NCBI GenBank assembly: GCA_026967815.1
Contig: JAPUUO010000030.1
Coordinates: forward strand, 1-13,093
Length of the DNA stretch: 13,093 bases
Source: Candidatus Bathyarchaeota archaeon
Lineage (GTDB): Archaea > Thermoproteota > Bathyarchaeia > Bathyarchaeales > Bathyarchaeaceae
Direction: 5' to 3'
Below the pieces are notes generated by a model that did not search any database, was not told the origin of the DNA, and worked only from the letters and a program-made list of their open reading frames with translations. The position numbers were made by a program, and so were the translations under genes. This document shows, in pieces, positions 1 through 6,828 of this stretch. Numbering within the stretch: the stretch's first letter is position 1; each line of letters opens with the position of its first letter.

Positions 1-1885
1 GGCGTAGATGACCTCCTAGTTCGTGCTCTTTCTCCACCAGATGGACCTCGAACCCCTGTTTCGCCATTTCTAAGGCTGCGGTCATCCCCGATAATCCTCC
101 TCCGATCACCAGACCTGTAGGCGTAACATCAATCATGGTTTTCTTTAGAGGCTTTAGCAAACGGGCCTTGGCAACAATTGATCTAATAAGGTCTTTCGCT
201 TTTTCAGTGGCTTGCTCAGGTTCATGCATATGCACCCAGCTACATTGGTCACGAATGTTTGCCATCTCAAAGAGGTAAATATTGAGTCCTGCTTCTCGTA
301 GAGTCTCTCTGAAAAGCGGTTCATGCGTTCTGGGAGTGCACGACGCTACAACCACGCGGTTAAGGTTGTGTTCCTCTATTATCTCCGTTATTCTCTTTTG
401 TGTATCCTGCGAGCAAGTATATAGATTGTGCTCCGCGAAAATGACGTTTGGCAGTGTTTTGACATACTCTACGACCTTTGGCACATCGACAACTCCACCG
501 ATGTTAATGCCACAGTGGCAGACAAAAACTCCAATGCGCGGGTTCTCACTTGAAATGTCTCTCTCCGAAGGGTACTTTTTTGCGGTTGTGAGTGTCCCTC
601 TCTCAGAAGAAATCAAGCTAGCCGCTTTCATTGCAGCCCCGCTTGCTTGTGCCACGCTCTCAGGAATATCTTTCGGAGAGGAGAAAGCTCCACAAACAAA
701 TATGCCTGCTTTCGATGTTTCGACAGGTGAGAAGACGTTTGTTTGGCAGAACCTATATCTATTGAGTTCTATTCCCAGTACATCGGCCAGTTTTTCAGTG
801 TCTTTAGGAGGTTGCATTCCAATGGATAGAACCACCATGCCGAATTCTTCGATTTTAGGGTCTTCGTTTTCTACATAACGCAAATGGAGATTGTTTGTTA
901 TTGGGTCTTCTGTAATGCTTGCAGCTCTTGATCTTACGAATCTAATACTGTATTCTCCTTTGGCACGGTCATAATAGGAGTCAAACTCTTTTCCATAGGC
1001 GCGTATGTCCATGTAAAATATTGCGCAGTCCAATTTCGTCGGCACGTGTTCTTTTGCTATGATCGCCTCTTTAATGCCATACATGCAACATGCGGCGGAG
1101 CAGTAGTTGTTTCCGAGTTGGGCATCCCTTGAACCAACACATTGAACAAAGGCTATTTTTCTTGGAATTTCGCCGTCTGAAGGTCTTAAAACAAGTCCGC
1201 CATATGGGCCTGAAGCACTTAGAATACGTTCAAATTCAATACTTGTAACAACGTTTGGAAATAGCCCATAACCATATTCACTTTTCAATTTTGCATCAAA
1301 CGGTTCAAAACCCGGGGCCAGGACAATAGAACCTACGCTTAATGTTGCTTCACTGTCTTGTTGGTCGTACTCAATTGCTTTTGCCTTACAGATTTCTTGA
1401 CATGTTCCACATCCTATGCATTTTTCACGGTCTATTATGAACTTCAGTGGAACTGCCTGTGGGTAGTCCACGTAGATGGCGCTCTTGTTACTTAATCCCT
1501 CATTGAATGTGTCGACGGCTTCTACTGGACATTTTTGTGCACATAATCCACATCCGTTACATTTCTCTTCGTCTATGTAGCGGCTTCTTTTTCGAACTTT
1601 TACTTTGAAGTTTCCAGCCTCACCGTTCAGGCCCATGACTTCTCCATTTGTCACCAAGGTTATGTTTGGGTGTCTTCCAGTTGCCACAAGTTTGGGTGCA
1701 AGGATGCACATTGCGCAGTCATTTGTTGGAAATGTCTTGTCAAGCCGCGCCATCACACCGCCTATGCTTGACGATTGGTCAACTAGGTAAACTCTGAACC
1801 CTGAGTCTGCAAGATCTAGGGCTGCTTGGATTCCAGCGACTCCCCCTCCGACTACAAGAACCGCGCCGATTTTTTTTTCTGTCAT
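1..1885 (-). CDS. hdrA: HdrA-like FAD/Fe-S subunit (heterodisulfide reductase A family), tandem form, 3' end off the window
   Basis: I translated 628 open codons from ATG at 1885; the gene continues past the left edge. HdrA proteins are cytosolic flavoproteins that split or collect electron pairs among ferredoxin, a hydrogenase or NAD(P)H-linked partner, and an HdrBC-type acceptor. Residues 12-20 hold an FAD Rossmann loop (GGGVAGIQ), followed by a Cys motif at 57-60 (CAMC), two 4Fe-4S motifs at 109-119 and 156-166, and a Cys group near 249-267 (CVGSRD, YCSAACC). About residue 450 begins the CHCG(I)NIGG domain that is N-terminal in methanogen HdrA (CTPRTHEP at 516-523), and at 592-600 a second FAD loop (GGGLSG) starts. 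The order is therefore core, N-domain, second core. The start codon abuts the upstream TAA, and a GGAGG at 1894-1898 lies inside the preceding gene. HdrB/HdrC, if linked, would lie further left. The family call is firm; the natural acceptor is unknown. Confidence 0.95.
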   Translation of the reverse strand, partial: MTEKKIGAVLVVGGGVAGIQAALDLADSGFRVYLVDQSSSIGGVMARLDKTFPTNDCAMCILAPKLVATGRHPNITLVTNGEVMGLNGEAGNFKVKVRKRSRYIDEEKCNGCGLCAQKCPVEAVDTFNEGLSNKSAIYVDYPQAVPLKFIIDREKCIGCGTCQEICKAKAIEYDQQDSEATLSVGSIVLAPGFEPFDAKLKSEYGYGLFPNVVTSIEFERILSASGPYGGLVLRPSDGEIPRKIAFVQCVGSRDAQLGNNYCSAACCMYGIKEAIIAKEHVPTKLDCAIFYMDIRAYGKEFDSYYDRAKGEYSIRFVRSRAASITEDPITNNLHLRYVENEDPKIEEFGMVVLSIGMQPPKDTEKLADVLGIELNRYRFCQTNVFSPVETSKAGIFVCGAFSSPKDIPESVAQASGAAMKAASLISSERGTLTTAKKYPSERDISSENPRIGVFVCHCGINIGGVVDVPKVVEYVKTLPNVIFAEHNLYTCSQDTQKRITEIIEEHNLNRVVVASCTPRTHEPLFRETLREAGLNIYLFEMANIRDQCSWVHMHEPEQATEKAKDLIRSIVAKARLLKPLKKTMIDVTPTGLVIGGGLSGMTAALEMAKQGFEVHLVEKEHELGGHLR

Positions 1886-2659
1886 TTATTGAACCTCCAG
1901 CGCTTTGTAAAGCAGAGTCGTTCTGTCAACATGGTCTAAAGCAATCATTCCTTTTCTACGCATGTTCACAATGTGGCGTAGCACTAGGGCGGGTTTCATG
2001 TTAACAATTGCCGCTATTTCTTTGACCGACATCGGCTTTTCTTTGGTTAGAAGATGTATTTTGTGTCGAATGAATTCAGCTTCAACAACTTCATGTAGCA
2101 AAACGTCAAATTCTTTCTGTGATATTTTCTCTCCAAACATGTTCTCCTTTTCAGTCAGTTCTCTTTCTCTGCCAACCAAGACTCTGAGTCTAAAATCCTC
2201 TGCTGCAGCCTTAGCAGCCTTTATGTTCAGAAGTATGTTAGAATCAGCTTTTTCTTCAGCCAAAGGAGATGGTCCTAGCGCAATCACCAGGTTTCTAAAA
2301 TCGTCAATAATTTTCGGGAAGCGTTCAATCTCGTATGCATAGGCCCAGTCTAGCCGAAGGCGCTCTTGTTCAAGGCCAGTTAGCGATAAGAGCTTCTTCA
2401 ACATCTTGACTTTTCGTTCTGCCTGAAGGTTTCCATAGATGTAGTGGCAGTCAGGCGGGTGACAACCGATTACTAAAACCCCGTCTGCACCTTTTGCAAA
2501 GGTCCCCAGCACAACAGCTGGGTCGACTCTACCAACACACATCACTTGCACCACGTGTATCTTAGGGTAAGCATGTATTGTGGTGGGGCTTGCAACATCC
2601 ACCCCAGCAGGCAAACTCCAGTTACAGATAAAACAAATGATTCTAGGTCTAAACATCAT
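1886..2659 (-). CDS. mvhD: MvhD-type iron-sulfur electron-transfer protein fused to a C-terminal winged-helix-like domain
   Basis: 257 residues. The first ~130 match the MvhD/FlpD family, the small 2Fe-2S protein that passes electrons from hydrogenase or formate dehydrogenase to HdrA: ICNW at 11-14, MCVGRVDP at 40-47, GADGVLVIGCHPPDCHY at 57-73, and ERLRLDW at 99-105. Visible cysteines are C9, C12, C41, C66 and C71. The family's usual CNWC is CNWS here, so one conserved Cys is missing. Residues ~135-205 are charged and probably helical. Residues ~207-245 look like a helix-turn-helix (SVKEIAAIVNMKP, then VLRHIVNMRRKG). Canonical MvhD is only about 140 residues. The gene overlaps the upstream oxidoreductase by ATGA, with GGAGGG at 2665-2670 ahead of the start, so it is probably translationally coupled. 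In this operon MvhD would bridge the GltD-like protein and HdrA. The role of the C-terminal domain is unknown. Confidence 0.9.
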   Translation of the reverse strand: MMFRPRIICFICNWSLPAGVDVASPTTIHAYPKIHVVQVMCVGRVDPAVVLGTFAKGADGVLVIGCHPPDCHYIYGNLQAERKVKMLKKLLSLTGLEQERLRLDWAYAYEIERFPKIIDDFRNLVIALGPSPLAEEKADSNILLNIKAAKAAAEDFRLRVLVGRERELTEKENMFGEKISQKEFDVLLHEVVEAEFIRHKIHLLTKEKPMSVKEIAAIVNMKPALVLRHIVNMRRKGMIALDHVDRTTLLYKALEVQ

Positions 2660-4389
2660 CCGATCCCTCCACCTAAGACGGATAGTACTCGAGTCATGAT
2701 TTGATCATTTGTAATACGTCGCATTGTAACCGCTCGCTCGGGACAACTTGCACTGCAAATGCCACAGCCTTTACACAGTTCTTCGTCCACTTGTGCAATC
2801 CCCACTTCATTCTTCTTCATGGCACCAGAAGGACAAACTACAGCGCAGACATTGCAGCCTGTGCACAATGTTTCATCAACAACCGCTTTGTCACCTTCGC
2901 ACAACCCCTCCCCTTCGAGACATTCGCTACATGGTCCGCATTCGAGGCACCTCTGAGCTTCAGACATGGCGCGCTCTTTAATCTTCACTAAGAGCTCATC
3001 AGCTTCTTCAAAGCTTACTCTCTGTCTACCTATGTCTATACTTGGAGTGGTGTACCTTTCAGGCTTTTTCGCTATCATTTCCCAATCTTTGACCCAAGTT
3101 GTCTCCTCAATTTCCTCTTCTCTTTCACTCCTTAGATCCTTGCCGTTCAAATAACGGTCGATCGACGTAGCCGCTCGTTTGCCAGCGCCTATGGCCTCGA
3201 CGATACTTGCTGGACCAGTGACTATGTCGCCTCCTGCGAAAACGCCCGGGATGCGAGTTTCTAGTGTTGATGGGTCAACCAAAATTGCACGTGCGCGTTC
3301 ATCCAGAAGAACAGAAGGTAGACCTGAAGTTTCTGGTATTTGGCCGATTGCTGGGATTACCGTATCCGCTTCATATGTGTGCTCAGTCCCTGGGATAGGC
3401 ATTGGTCGCCTTCTGCCGCTTTCATCAGGCTCACCCAGCTTCATCCTTAAACATTCTATAGCCTTTATTCTGCCTCCTTCACCAATAATCTGTTTGGGGG
3501 AGACTAGAAAATAGAATTTAATTCCTTCTCTTTCGGCGGCTTCTATTTCGTGGGGAAGCGCTGGCATTTCCTTCCGTGAGCGGCGATAGAGAATCGTAAC
3601 CTCTTTTGCCCCAAGCCTCAGCGACGTGCGAGCGGCATCGACAGCACTGTTGCCTCCTCCAATGACTGCAACTTTTTCGCCAACATCGACTCGTTCTTTT
3701 AAAGAGACGTGTCTTAGAAACGCAACCGCGGGAAGAACACCCTCTAAATCCTCGCCTGGCACGTTTAGTTTTCGGTTCAGTGAGGCTCCATTGGCTATGA
3801 ATACGGCTTTATAGCCTGAGCTTTGTAGCGTGTCAAGTTGTATGTCTTTGCCAAATTTCACTCCCGTTTTAATTTCCACGCCCAAATCTTGAATATAGGC
3901 TATTTCGTTGGCAACAACATATTTTTGCAGGCGGAACTCGGGGATACCGTATTGCATCATCCCGCCGGGTCTAGGCATACTCTCAAAAACCGTGACTGGA
4001 TAGCCGAGTTTTGCAAGTTCATATGCAACGCTGAGCCCTGCAGGTCCTGCGCCGACGATTGCTACCTTCTCTTTACGCGTCTTAGGTATGGGATCTGGTT
4101 TAATTCGACCTTGTTCCCGTTCAATGTCTGCGGCAAGTTTTTTCAAGTAACGAATGCCCACAGGTTGGTCTACGTTTTTTCTTGAACAGGCGTCTTGACA
4201 TGGACTAAAGCAGACTCTGCCGCAGATTGCTGGAAAGGGCATGCTCTTTCTTATGAGTTCAACGGCTTCATTGAATCTGCCCTGTTGGAGCAAAGCAATG
4301 TATCCTTGAACGTTGACGCCGGCGGGGCAAGCGCCACGACATGGTGGAAACCTCCGTTTGCTTTTGATCGCGCAGCTATCAGTCGCCAT
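2656..4389 (-). CDS. GltD-like NAD(P)H/FAD oxidoreductase with N-terminal Fe-S and C-terminal ferredoxin domains
   Basis: 577 residues of the glutamate synthase small subunit / NfnB-like family (COG0493 type), which exchanges electrons between NAD(P)H, FAD and Fe-S clusters. The N-terminal Fe-S domain has C17, C21, C56, C60, C64 and C68. The FAD loop is GAGPAG at 113-118 with the family's RPGGMMQYGIP at 140-150. The NAD(P) loop is GGGNSAVDAA at 244-253, followed by the YRRSRKEMPA segment. GGD at 386-388 is the second FAD contact. The C-terminus carries a Cys-rich segment (481-497) and two 4Fe-4S motifs (509-519 and 539-549). No glutamate synthase large subunit is adjacent, and the gene is coupled to mvhD and hdrA, so I infer it is the NAD(P)H module of an Hdr complex rather than part of glutamate synthesis. 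GGGGGA at 4399-4404 supports the ATG at 4389. NADH versus NADPH preference cannot be told. Confidence 0.92.
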   Translation of the reverse strand: MATDSCAIKSKRRFPPCRGACPAGVNVQGYIALLQQGRFNEAVELIRKSMPFPAICGRVCFSPCQDACSRKNVDQPVGIRYLKKLAADIEREQGRIKPDPIPKTRKEKVAIVGAGPAGLSVAYELAKLGYPVTVFESMPRPGGMMQYGIPEFRLQKYVVANEIAYIQDLGVEIKTGVKFGKDIQLDTLQSSGYKAVFIANGASLNRKLNVPGEDLEGVLPAVAFLRHVSLKERVDVGEKVAVIGGGNSAVDAARTSLRLGAKEVTILYRRSRKEMPALPHEIEAAEREGIKFYFLVSPKQIIGEGGRIKAIECLRMKLGEPDESGRRRPMPIPGTEHTYEADTVIPAIGQIPETSGLPSVLLDERARAILVDPSTLETRIPGVFAGGDIVTGPASIVEAIGAGKRAATSIDRYLNGKDLRSEREEEIEETTWVKDWEMIAKKPERYTTPSIDIGRQRVSFEEADELLVKIKERAMSEAQRCLECGPCSECLEGEGLCEGDKAVVDETLCTGCNVCAVVCPSGAMKKNEVGIAQVDEELCKGCGICSASCPERAVTMRRITNDQIMTRVLSVLGGGIG

Positions 4390-4414
4390 TTCGTAGTATC
4401 CCCCTTTTCTCTCA

Positions 4415-4426
4415 TGGTCGTGTCAA
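4415..4426. promoter_or_regulatory. Candidate operator, near copy of the 5739-5750 palindrome
   Basis: TGGTCGTGTCAA here matches TTGTCGTGACAA in the divergent promoter region at 10 of 12 positions. It lies in the 48-bp gap upstream of the redox operon and just downstream of two ribbon-helix-helix genes. The sequence match is seen; its use as an operator is inference, and it is less symmetric than the other copy. Confidence 0.3.
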
Positions 4427-4431
4427 AAAAA
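4425..4431 (-). terminator. Possible T-tract terminator after the RHH-GcvH gene pair
   Basis: On the minus strand a run of seven T follows the TAA at 4440-4438 within seven bases. Oligo-T runs are the usual archaeal intrinsic termination signal. No stem precedes it and no clear TATA box is visible before the redox operon, so it may only attenuate read-through. Confidence 0.3.
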
Positions 4432-4437
4432 CGCTAA

Positions 4438-5046
4438 TTAGAGGCTTAGGATTCGCGGTGGACCTTGTTTGCTAGCCCACATTTCATATTCAGGTAGTCT
4501 CATCAACTCTCTCAATTCTGCTTCCAACGTGATTACGTTGTTAGGTTTGATTTCCACGATCCATCCTGTCTCATATGGATCACTATTGATTATCGAAGGA
4601 TCGTCTTGGAGAAGCCTATTGATCTTGGTGATTCTCCCACTGACGGGAGAGTAAAGGTCGAACATAAACATCCACGTTTCAACAACTCCGAATGGCTCTC
4701 CCTTCTTCGTTTCATATCCAACCGCGTGGGTTTGAATACCAGCTATTCCCTTCAGACGTCTTTGGGCATGGCCAGATAACCCTACTCTTACATTCCCTTC
4801 CGGGGTCACCATTACCCACACATGATTAGAATTGTGAAGCAATCGTTCACGAATCACAGGATAATCGGCATGCTTCTCAGCAGTCTTCTGTCCCTGCTTC
4901 AGTTCATCGAGGCGCAGTCGAAGAGCTTCAGAGACGAATTCGGAAAGACTACGGTAGCGGCCTTCCTTAAGCGTTCTCTTCGCTGCTGCCACGAGTTCTT
5001 GCCGGATGCGAATAGTTTTCCATTCGGATACACGCTGCTTATCCAA
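4438..5046 (-). CDS. RHH DNA-binding domain fused to GcvH-like domain, lipoyl lysine replaced by Met (second of pair)
   Basis: 202 residues from TTG at 5046. This start overlaps the upstream gene's stop by 8 bp and has GAGGTG at 5053-5058. GTG at 5055 or 5094 are alternatives, but 5094 has no ribosome site. Residues ~9-50 form a ribbon-helix-helix domain (WKTIRIRQELV strand, then SLSEFVSEALRLRL). Residues ~75-190 follow glycine cleavage H protein: HVWV, VGLSGHAQ, KKGEPFGVVET, DLYSPVSGRI, INSDPYETGWIVEI. GcvH carries lipoate on the Lys of ESVKA; here that block reads ETWMF, with Met at residue 126, so lipoylation there is impossible. No glycine cleavage P or T genes are present. The likely role is a transcription regulator whose GcvH fold senses a ligand or partner. 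The downstream redox operon is an obvious target candidate, but that is inference. Confidence 0.85.
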   Translation of the reverse strand: MDKQRVSEWKTIRIRQELVAAAKRTLKEGRYRSLSEFVSEALRLRLDELKQGQKTAEKHADYPVIRERLLHNSNHVWVMVTPEGNVRVGLSGHAQRRLKGIAGIQTHAVGYETKKGEPFGVVETWMFMFDLYSPVSGRITKINRLLQDDPSIINSDPYETGWIVEIKPNNVITLEAELRELMRLPEYEMWASKQGPPRILSL

Positions 5047-5671
5047 GTTTTTCACCTCGCAAGAGCTGCTTTCCTCTATTGGGTCGTTGTCCACGTGAAA
5101 GTTGATCGACTAGAATCTTGTACTCCCCTAGACTCAGTAGTCCATCTGTCCACGAGTGAACCTCTGTGTACTCGGGATGAACCTCTACAATCCACTCGTA
5201 CGGGTCTGCGTTCAGTATGAATGGATCCTCGAGGACTTTTTTGTTAACTGAGGCTATTCGTCCATTTAGCGGGGAAAACAGGTCATACGTAAACCACCAA
5301 GTTTCTACCACGCCGAAAGATTCACCTTTAGAAATCTTCTCGCCGACTCTGTCGGTTCGGACATTAACTATCTCTTTGAGTTGGTCGTGGAAATATTCGG
5401 TTACTCCGATTTTGACGGTTCTTTGAGAAGTTTCTTGTGTCCAGACGTGTTTTGGCGTGTAAAATAGCTGTGCTTGGAGCTGAGGGATTCTGCTATACCT
5501 GTCTCGCTCTAGGTATTCTGATACTCTTTCTTTGGCTAGTGTTTGCATGCGATGTCGAATTGCTTCCGAAACGAATTCTGAGAGACTTTGGTACTGACTT
5601 TTCTTCAGTTCTCTTTTGACTTTATCTACTAGTTCCTGCCGAACTTTTACAGCTTTCCATTTTTTAGACAT
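5039..5671 (-). CDS. RHH DNA-binding domain fused to GcvH-like domain, lipoyl lysine replaced by Trp (first of pair)
   Basis: 210 residues from ATG at 5671, chosen because AGGAGGG sits just upstream and the RHH domain begins at once; the longer open frame to 5818 runs through the promoter. RHH domain at ~5-45 (WKAVKVRQELV strand, SLSEFVSEAIRHRM helix). GcvH-like region at ~74-185: KHVWTQE, KIGVTEYFHDQL, SKGESFGVVET, YDLFSPLNGRI, ILNADPYEWIVEV. The lipoyl-attachment block reads ETWWF, with Trp126 where GcvH has Lys. It is a clear paralogue of the following gene, sharing both domains and the same order, and the two overlap by 8 bp. The short tail after ~190 is basic (RGQRPNRGKQ). Likely a DNA-binding regulator, possibly a heterodimer with its neighbour and possibly autoregulated through the inverted repeats upstream. 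The ligand is unknown. Confidence 0.87.
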   Translation of the reverse strand: MSKKWKAVKVRQELVDKVKRELKKSQYQSLSEFVSEAIRHRMQTLAKERVSEYLERDRYSRIPQLQAQLFYTPKHVWTQETSQRTVKIGVTEYFHDQLKEIVNVRTDRVGEKISKGESFGVVETWWFTYDLFSPLNGRIASVNKKVLEDPFILNADPYEWIVEVHPEYTEVHSWTDGLLSLGEYKILVDQLSRGQRPNRGKQLLRGEKLG

Positions 5672-5690
5672 GTATACTGCCCTCCTTTTC

Positions 5691-5711
5691 ACGGAAGTGT
5701 ATTTATTCCGT
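5691..5711. repeat. Inverted repeat ACGGAA-9-TTCCGT, candidate operator
   Basis: Perfect 6-bp arms at 5691-5696 and 5706-5711 with a 9-base spacer. It sits between the minus-strand TATA-like box and the ribosome binding site of the first RHH-GcvH gene, spanning the expected transcription start. A protein bound here would block that promoter. Binding by the RHH proteins is inference. Confidence 0.35.
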
Positions 5712-5717
5712 TGGCGT

Positions 5718-5725
5718 GATATATA
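5718..5725 (-). promoter_or_regulatory. TATA-like box for the RHH-GcvH pair
   Basis: The minus strand reads TATATATC here. A start site about 26 bases downstream, near 5696, would leave a leader of about 25 bases containing the AGGAGGG before ATG 5671. Position fits an archaeal promoter; no BRE was judged. Confidence 0.45.
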
Positions 5726-5733
5726 CATAATGC

Positions 5734-5740
5734 TTATATT
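5734..5740 (+). promoter_or_regulatory. TATA-like box for the AbrB-PhoU gene
   Basis: TTATATT on the plus strand. A start site near 5762-5766 would leave a leader of about 16-20 bases containing GAGG (5769-5772) ahead of ATG 5782. A second AT-rich run, TATAAATA at 5759-5766, is too close to the ATG unless the transcript is leaderless. Confidence 0.4.
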
Positions 5741-5750
5741 GTCGTGACAA
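5739..5750. promoter_or_regulatory. Palindrome TTGTC-GT-GACAA in the divergent promoter region, candidate operator
   Basis: Five-base perfect arms separated by GT, directly next to the plus-strand TATA-like box and between the two divergent genes. A 10/12 match recurs at 4415-4426 upstream of the redox operon. Short spaced palindromes suit dimeric ribbon-helix-helix binding, but no binding is shown. Confidence 0.4.
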
Positions 5751-5781
5751 GTAAATGCTATAAATACTGAGGTTGAATCAA

Positions 5782-6828
5782 ATGGAGAGCAGAAAATTAC
5801 AAAAAGTTGGCTACTCAACTCTATCGATCTCTCTACCTAGCAGTTGGATCAAGGAAATGGATCTGAAACGAGGAGACTCTCTCTTCCTAATGCCCGAAAA
5901 AGATGGCTCACTCAAACTGTTTCCAAGCAAAATTCTTAAACCAAAAGAAAGTCTTGAAGAGTACATCTGTAACGCTGATTTATGTGACGACCCAAAAATG
6001 CTGGAACGAATAATTGTTGGCAGCTACATCCTCGGCCGTGACCTCTTTTCAATAATATCTTCTGAGAGGATGCAATCTGAGCATATCGAAGAGATCAGAG
6101 GGTTAATGCGTAAACTTATCGGATTAGGGATCATAGAAGAGACGCCAGATCGTATTACACTCCAATGTTCTGTTGACCCAAGAAAATTCCAGTTGGACAT
6201 GTTGCTTCGACGGCTTTCCATAATTTCATTGACCATCATAAAGGAAGCGCTACAAGCACTTCTAGATTCCAATACCTCTTTTGCAGAAGATGCCATTAAA
6301 CGAGAAGATGAAGCCGACTCGATGTACTTGCTTGCGATGAGATTACTTGTTACTGCCCAAAGAAGACGAGAAGTAGCCGACGAAATCGGATTGACAGACC
6401 CATTACATATTCTGTACTTTGGGTTGATGTTGAGGTATCTTGAGATGATCGCTGATTACGCTGAAGAAATAGCCCGACGAGTTATTGAACTAATAAGAAA
6501 ATACAAAGACGTGTTGCCTCGATGGGTAATTGAAAGAATAAGCAATCTAAATGACCTTGCCCACGACCTTGTTCTAAAATCTGTAGACTGCTTCTTTATT
6601 GGCGACATCAAGATCGCAAACAGCCTGTTGGAAATGCTGACATTCGTCGAGTTGGAAAGAGATAGACTGATGCAGGAACTTCCGGACATACCATATTTGA
6701 GGTTGATATGTTGGAACATCACCAGAATAGCAGACAACGGCGCAAGCATTGCCCTAACAGCAATAAATAATACTCTTGAACGAAAAACTAAAATATGTTC
6801 AAAAAGCTGGTCAACGCGCTTCAAGTAG
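5782..6828 (+). CDS. AbrB/SpoVT-PhoU family regulator (archaeal phosphate-uptake regulator type)
   Basis: 348 residues from ATG at 5782, preferred over the in-frame TTG at 5773 because GAGG at 5769-5772 has correct spacing only to the ATG. Residues ~1-50 form an AbrB/SpoVT swapped-hairpin DNA-binding domain (RKLQKVGYSTLSISLP, then SSWIKEMDLKRGDSLFL). Residues ~130-330 are helical PhoU-like repeats with the acidic metal-site block REDEADSMY at 174-182 and the second-repeat RIADNGASIA at 315-324. Archaeal proteins of this build regulate phosphate transport genes; no pst genes are visible here, so the target is inferred from family only. The length is normal. It is divergent from the RHH-GcvH pair, sharing a 110-bp control region, so co-regulation is possible. 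No gene follows on this strand for almost 5 kb. Confidence 0.88.
   Translation: MESRKLQKVGYSTLSISLPSSWIKEMDLKRGDSLFLMPEKDGSLKLFPSKILKPKESLEEYICNADLCDDPKMLERIIVGSYILGRDLFSIISSERMQSEHIEEIRGLMRKLIGLGIIEETPDRITLQCSVDPRKFQLDMLLRRLSIISLTIIKEALQALLDSNTSFAEDAIKREDEADSMYLLAMRLLVTAQRRREVADEIGLTDPLHILYFGLMLRYLEMIADYAEEIARRVIELIRKYKDVLPRWVIERISNLNDLAHDLVLKSVDCFFIGDIKIANSLLEMLTFVELERDRLMQELPDIPYLRLICWNITRIADNGASIALTAINNTLERKTKICSKSWSTRFK

Noticed and set aside
282..878. Plus-strand 198-codon frame
   Set aside because: Antisense shadow of the HdrA gene, whose minus-strand frame shows continuous family motifs here.
4438..5046. Reading the two GcvH-like proteins as working glycine cleavage H proteins
   Set aside because: The lipoate-bearing lysine is absent in both and no glycine cleavage P or T gene is in the window.
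5672..5818. N-terminal extension of the first RHH-GcvH frame up to 5818
   Set aside because: It crosses the divergent promoter and the PhoU-type start; AGGAGGG and the RHH domain both point to ATG 5671.
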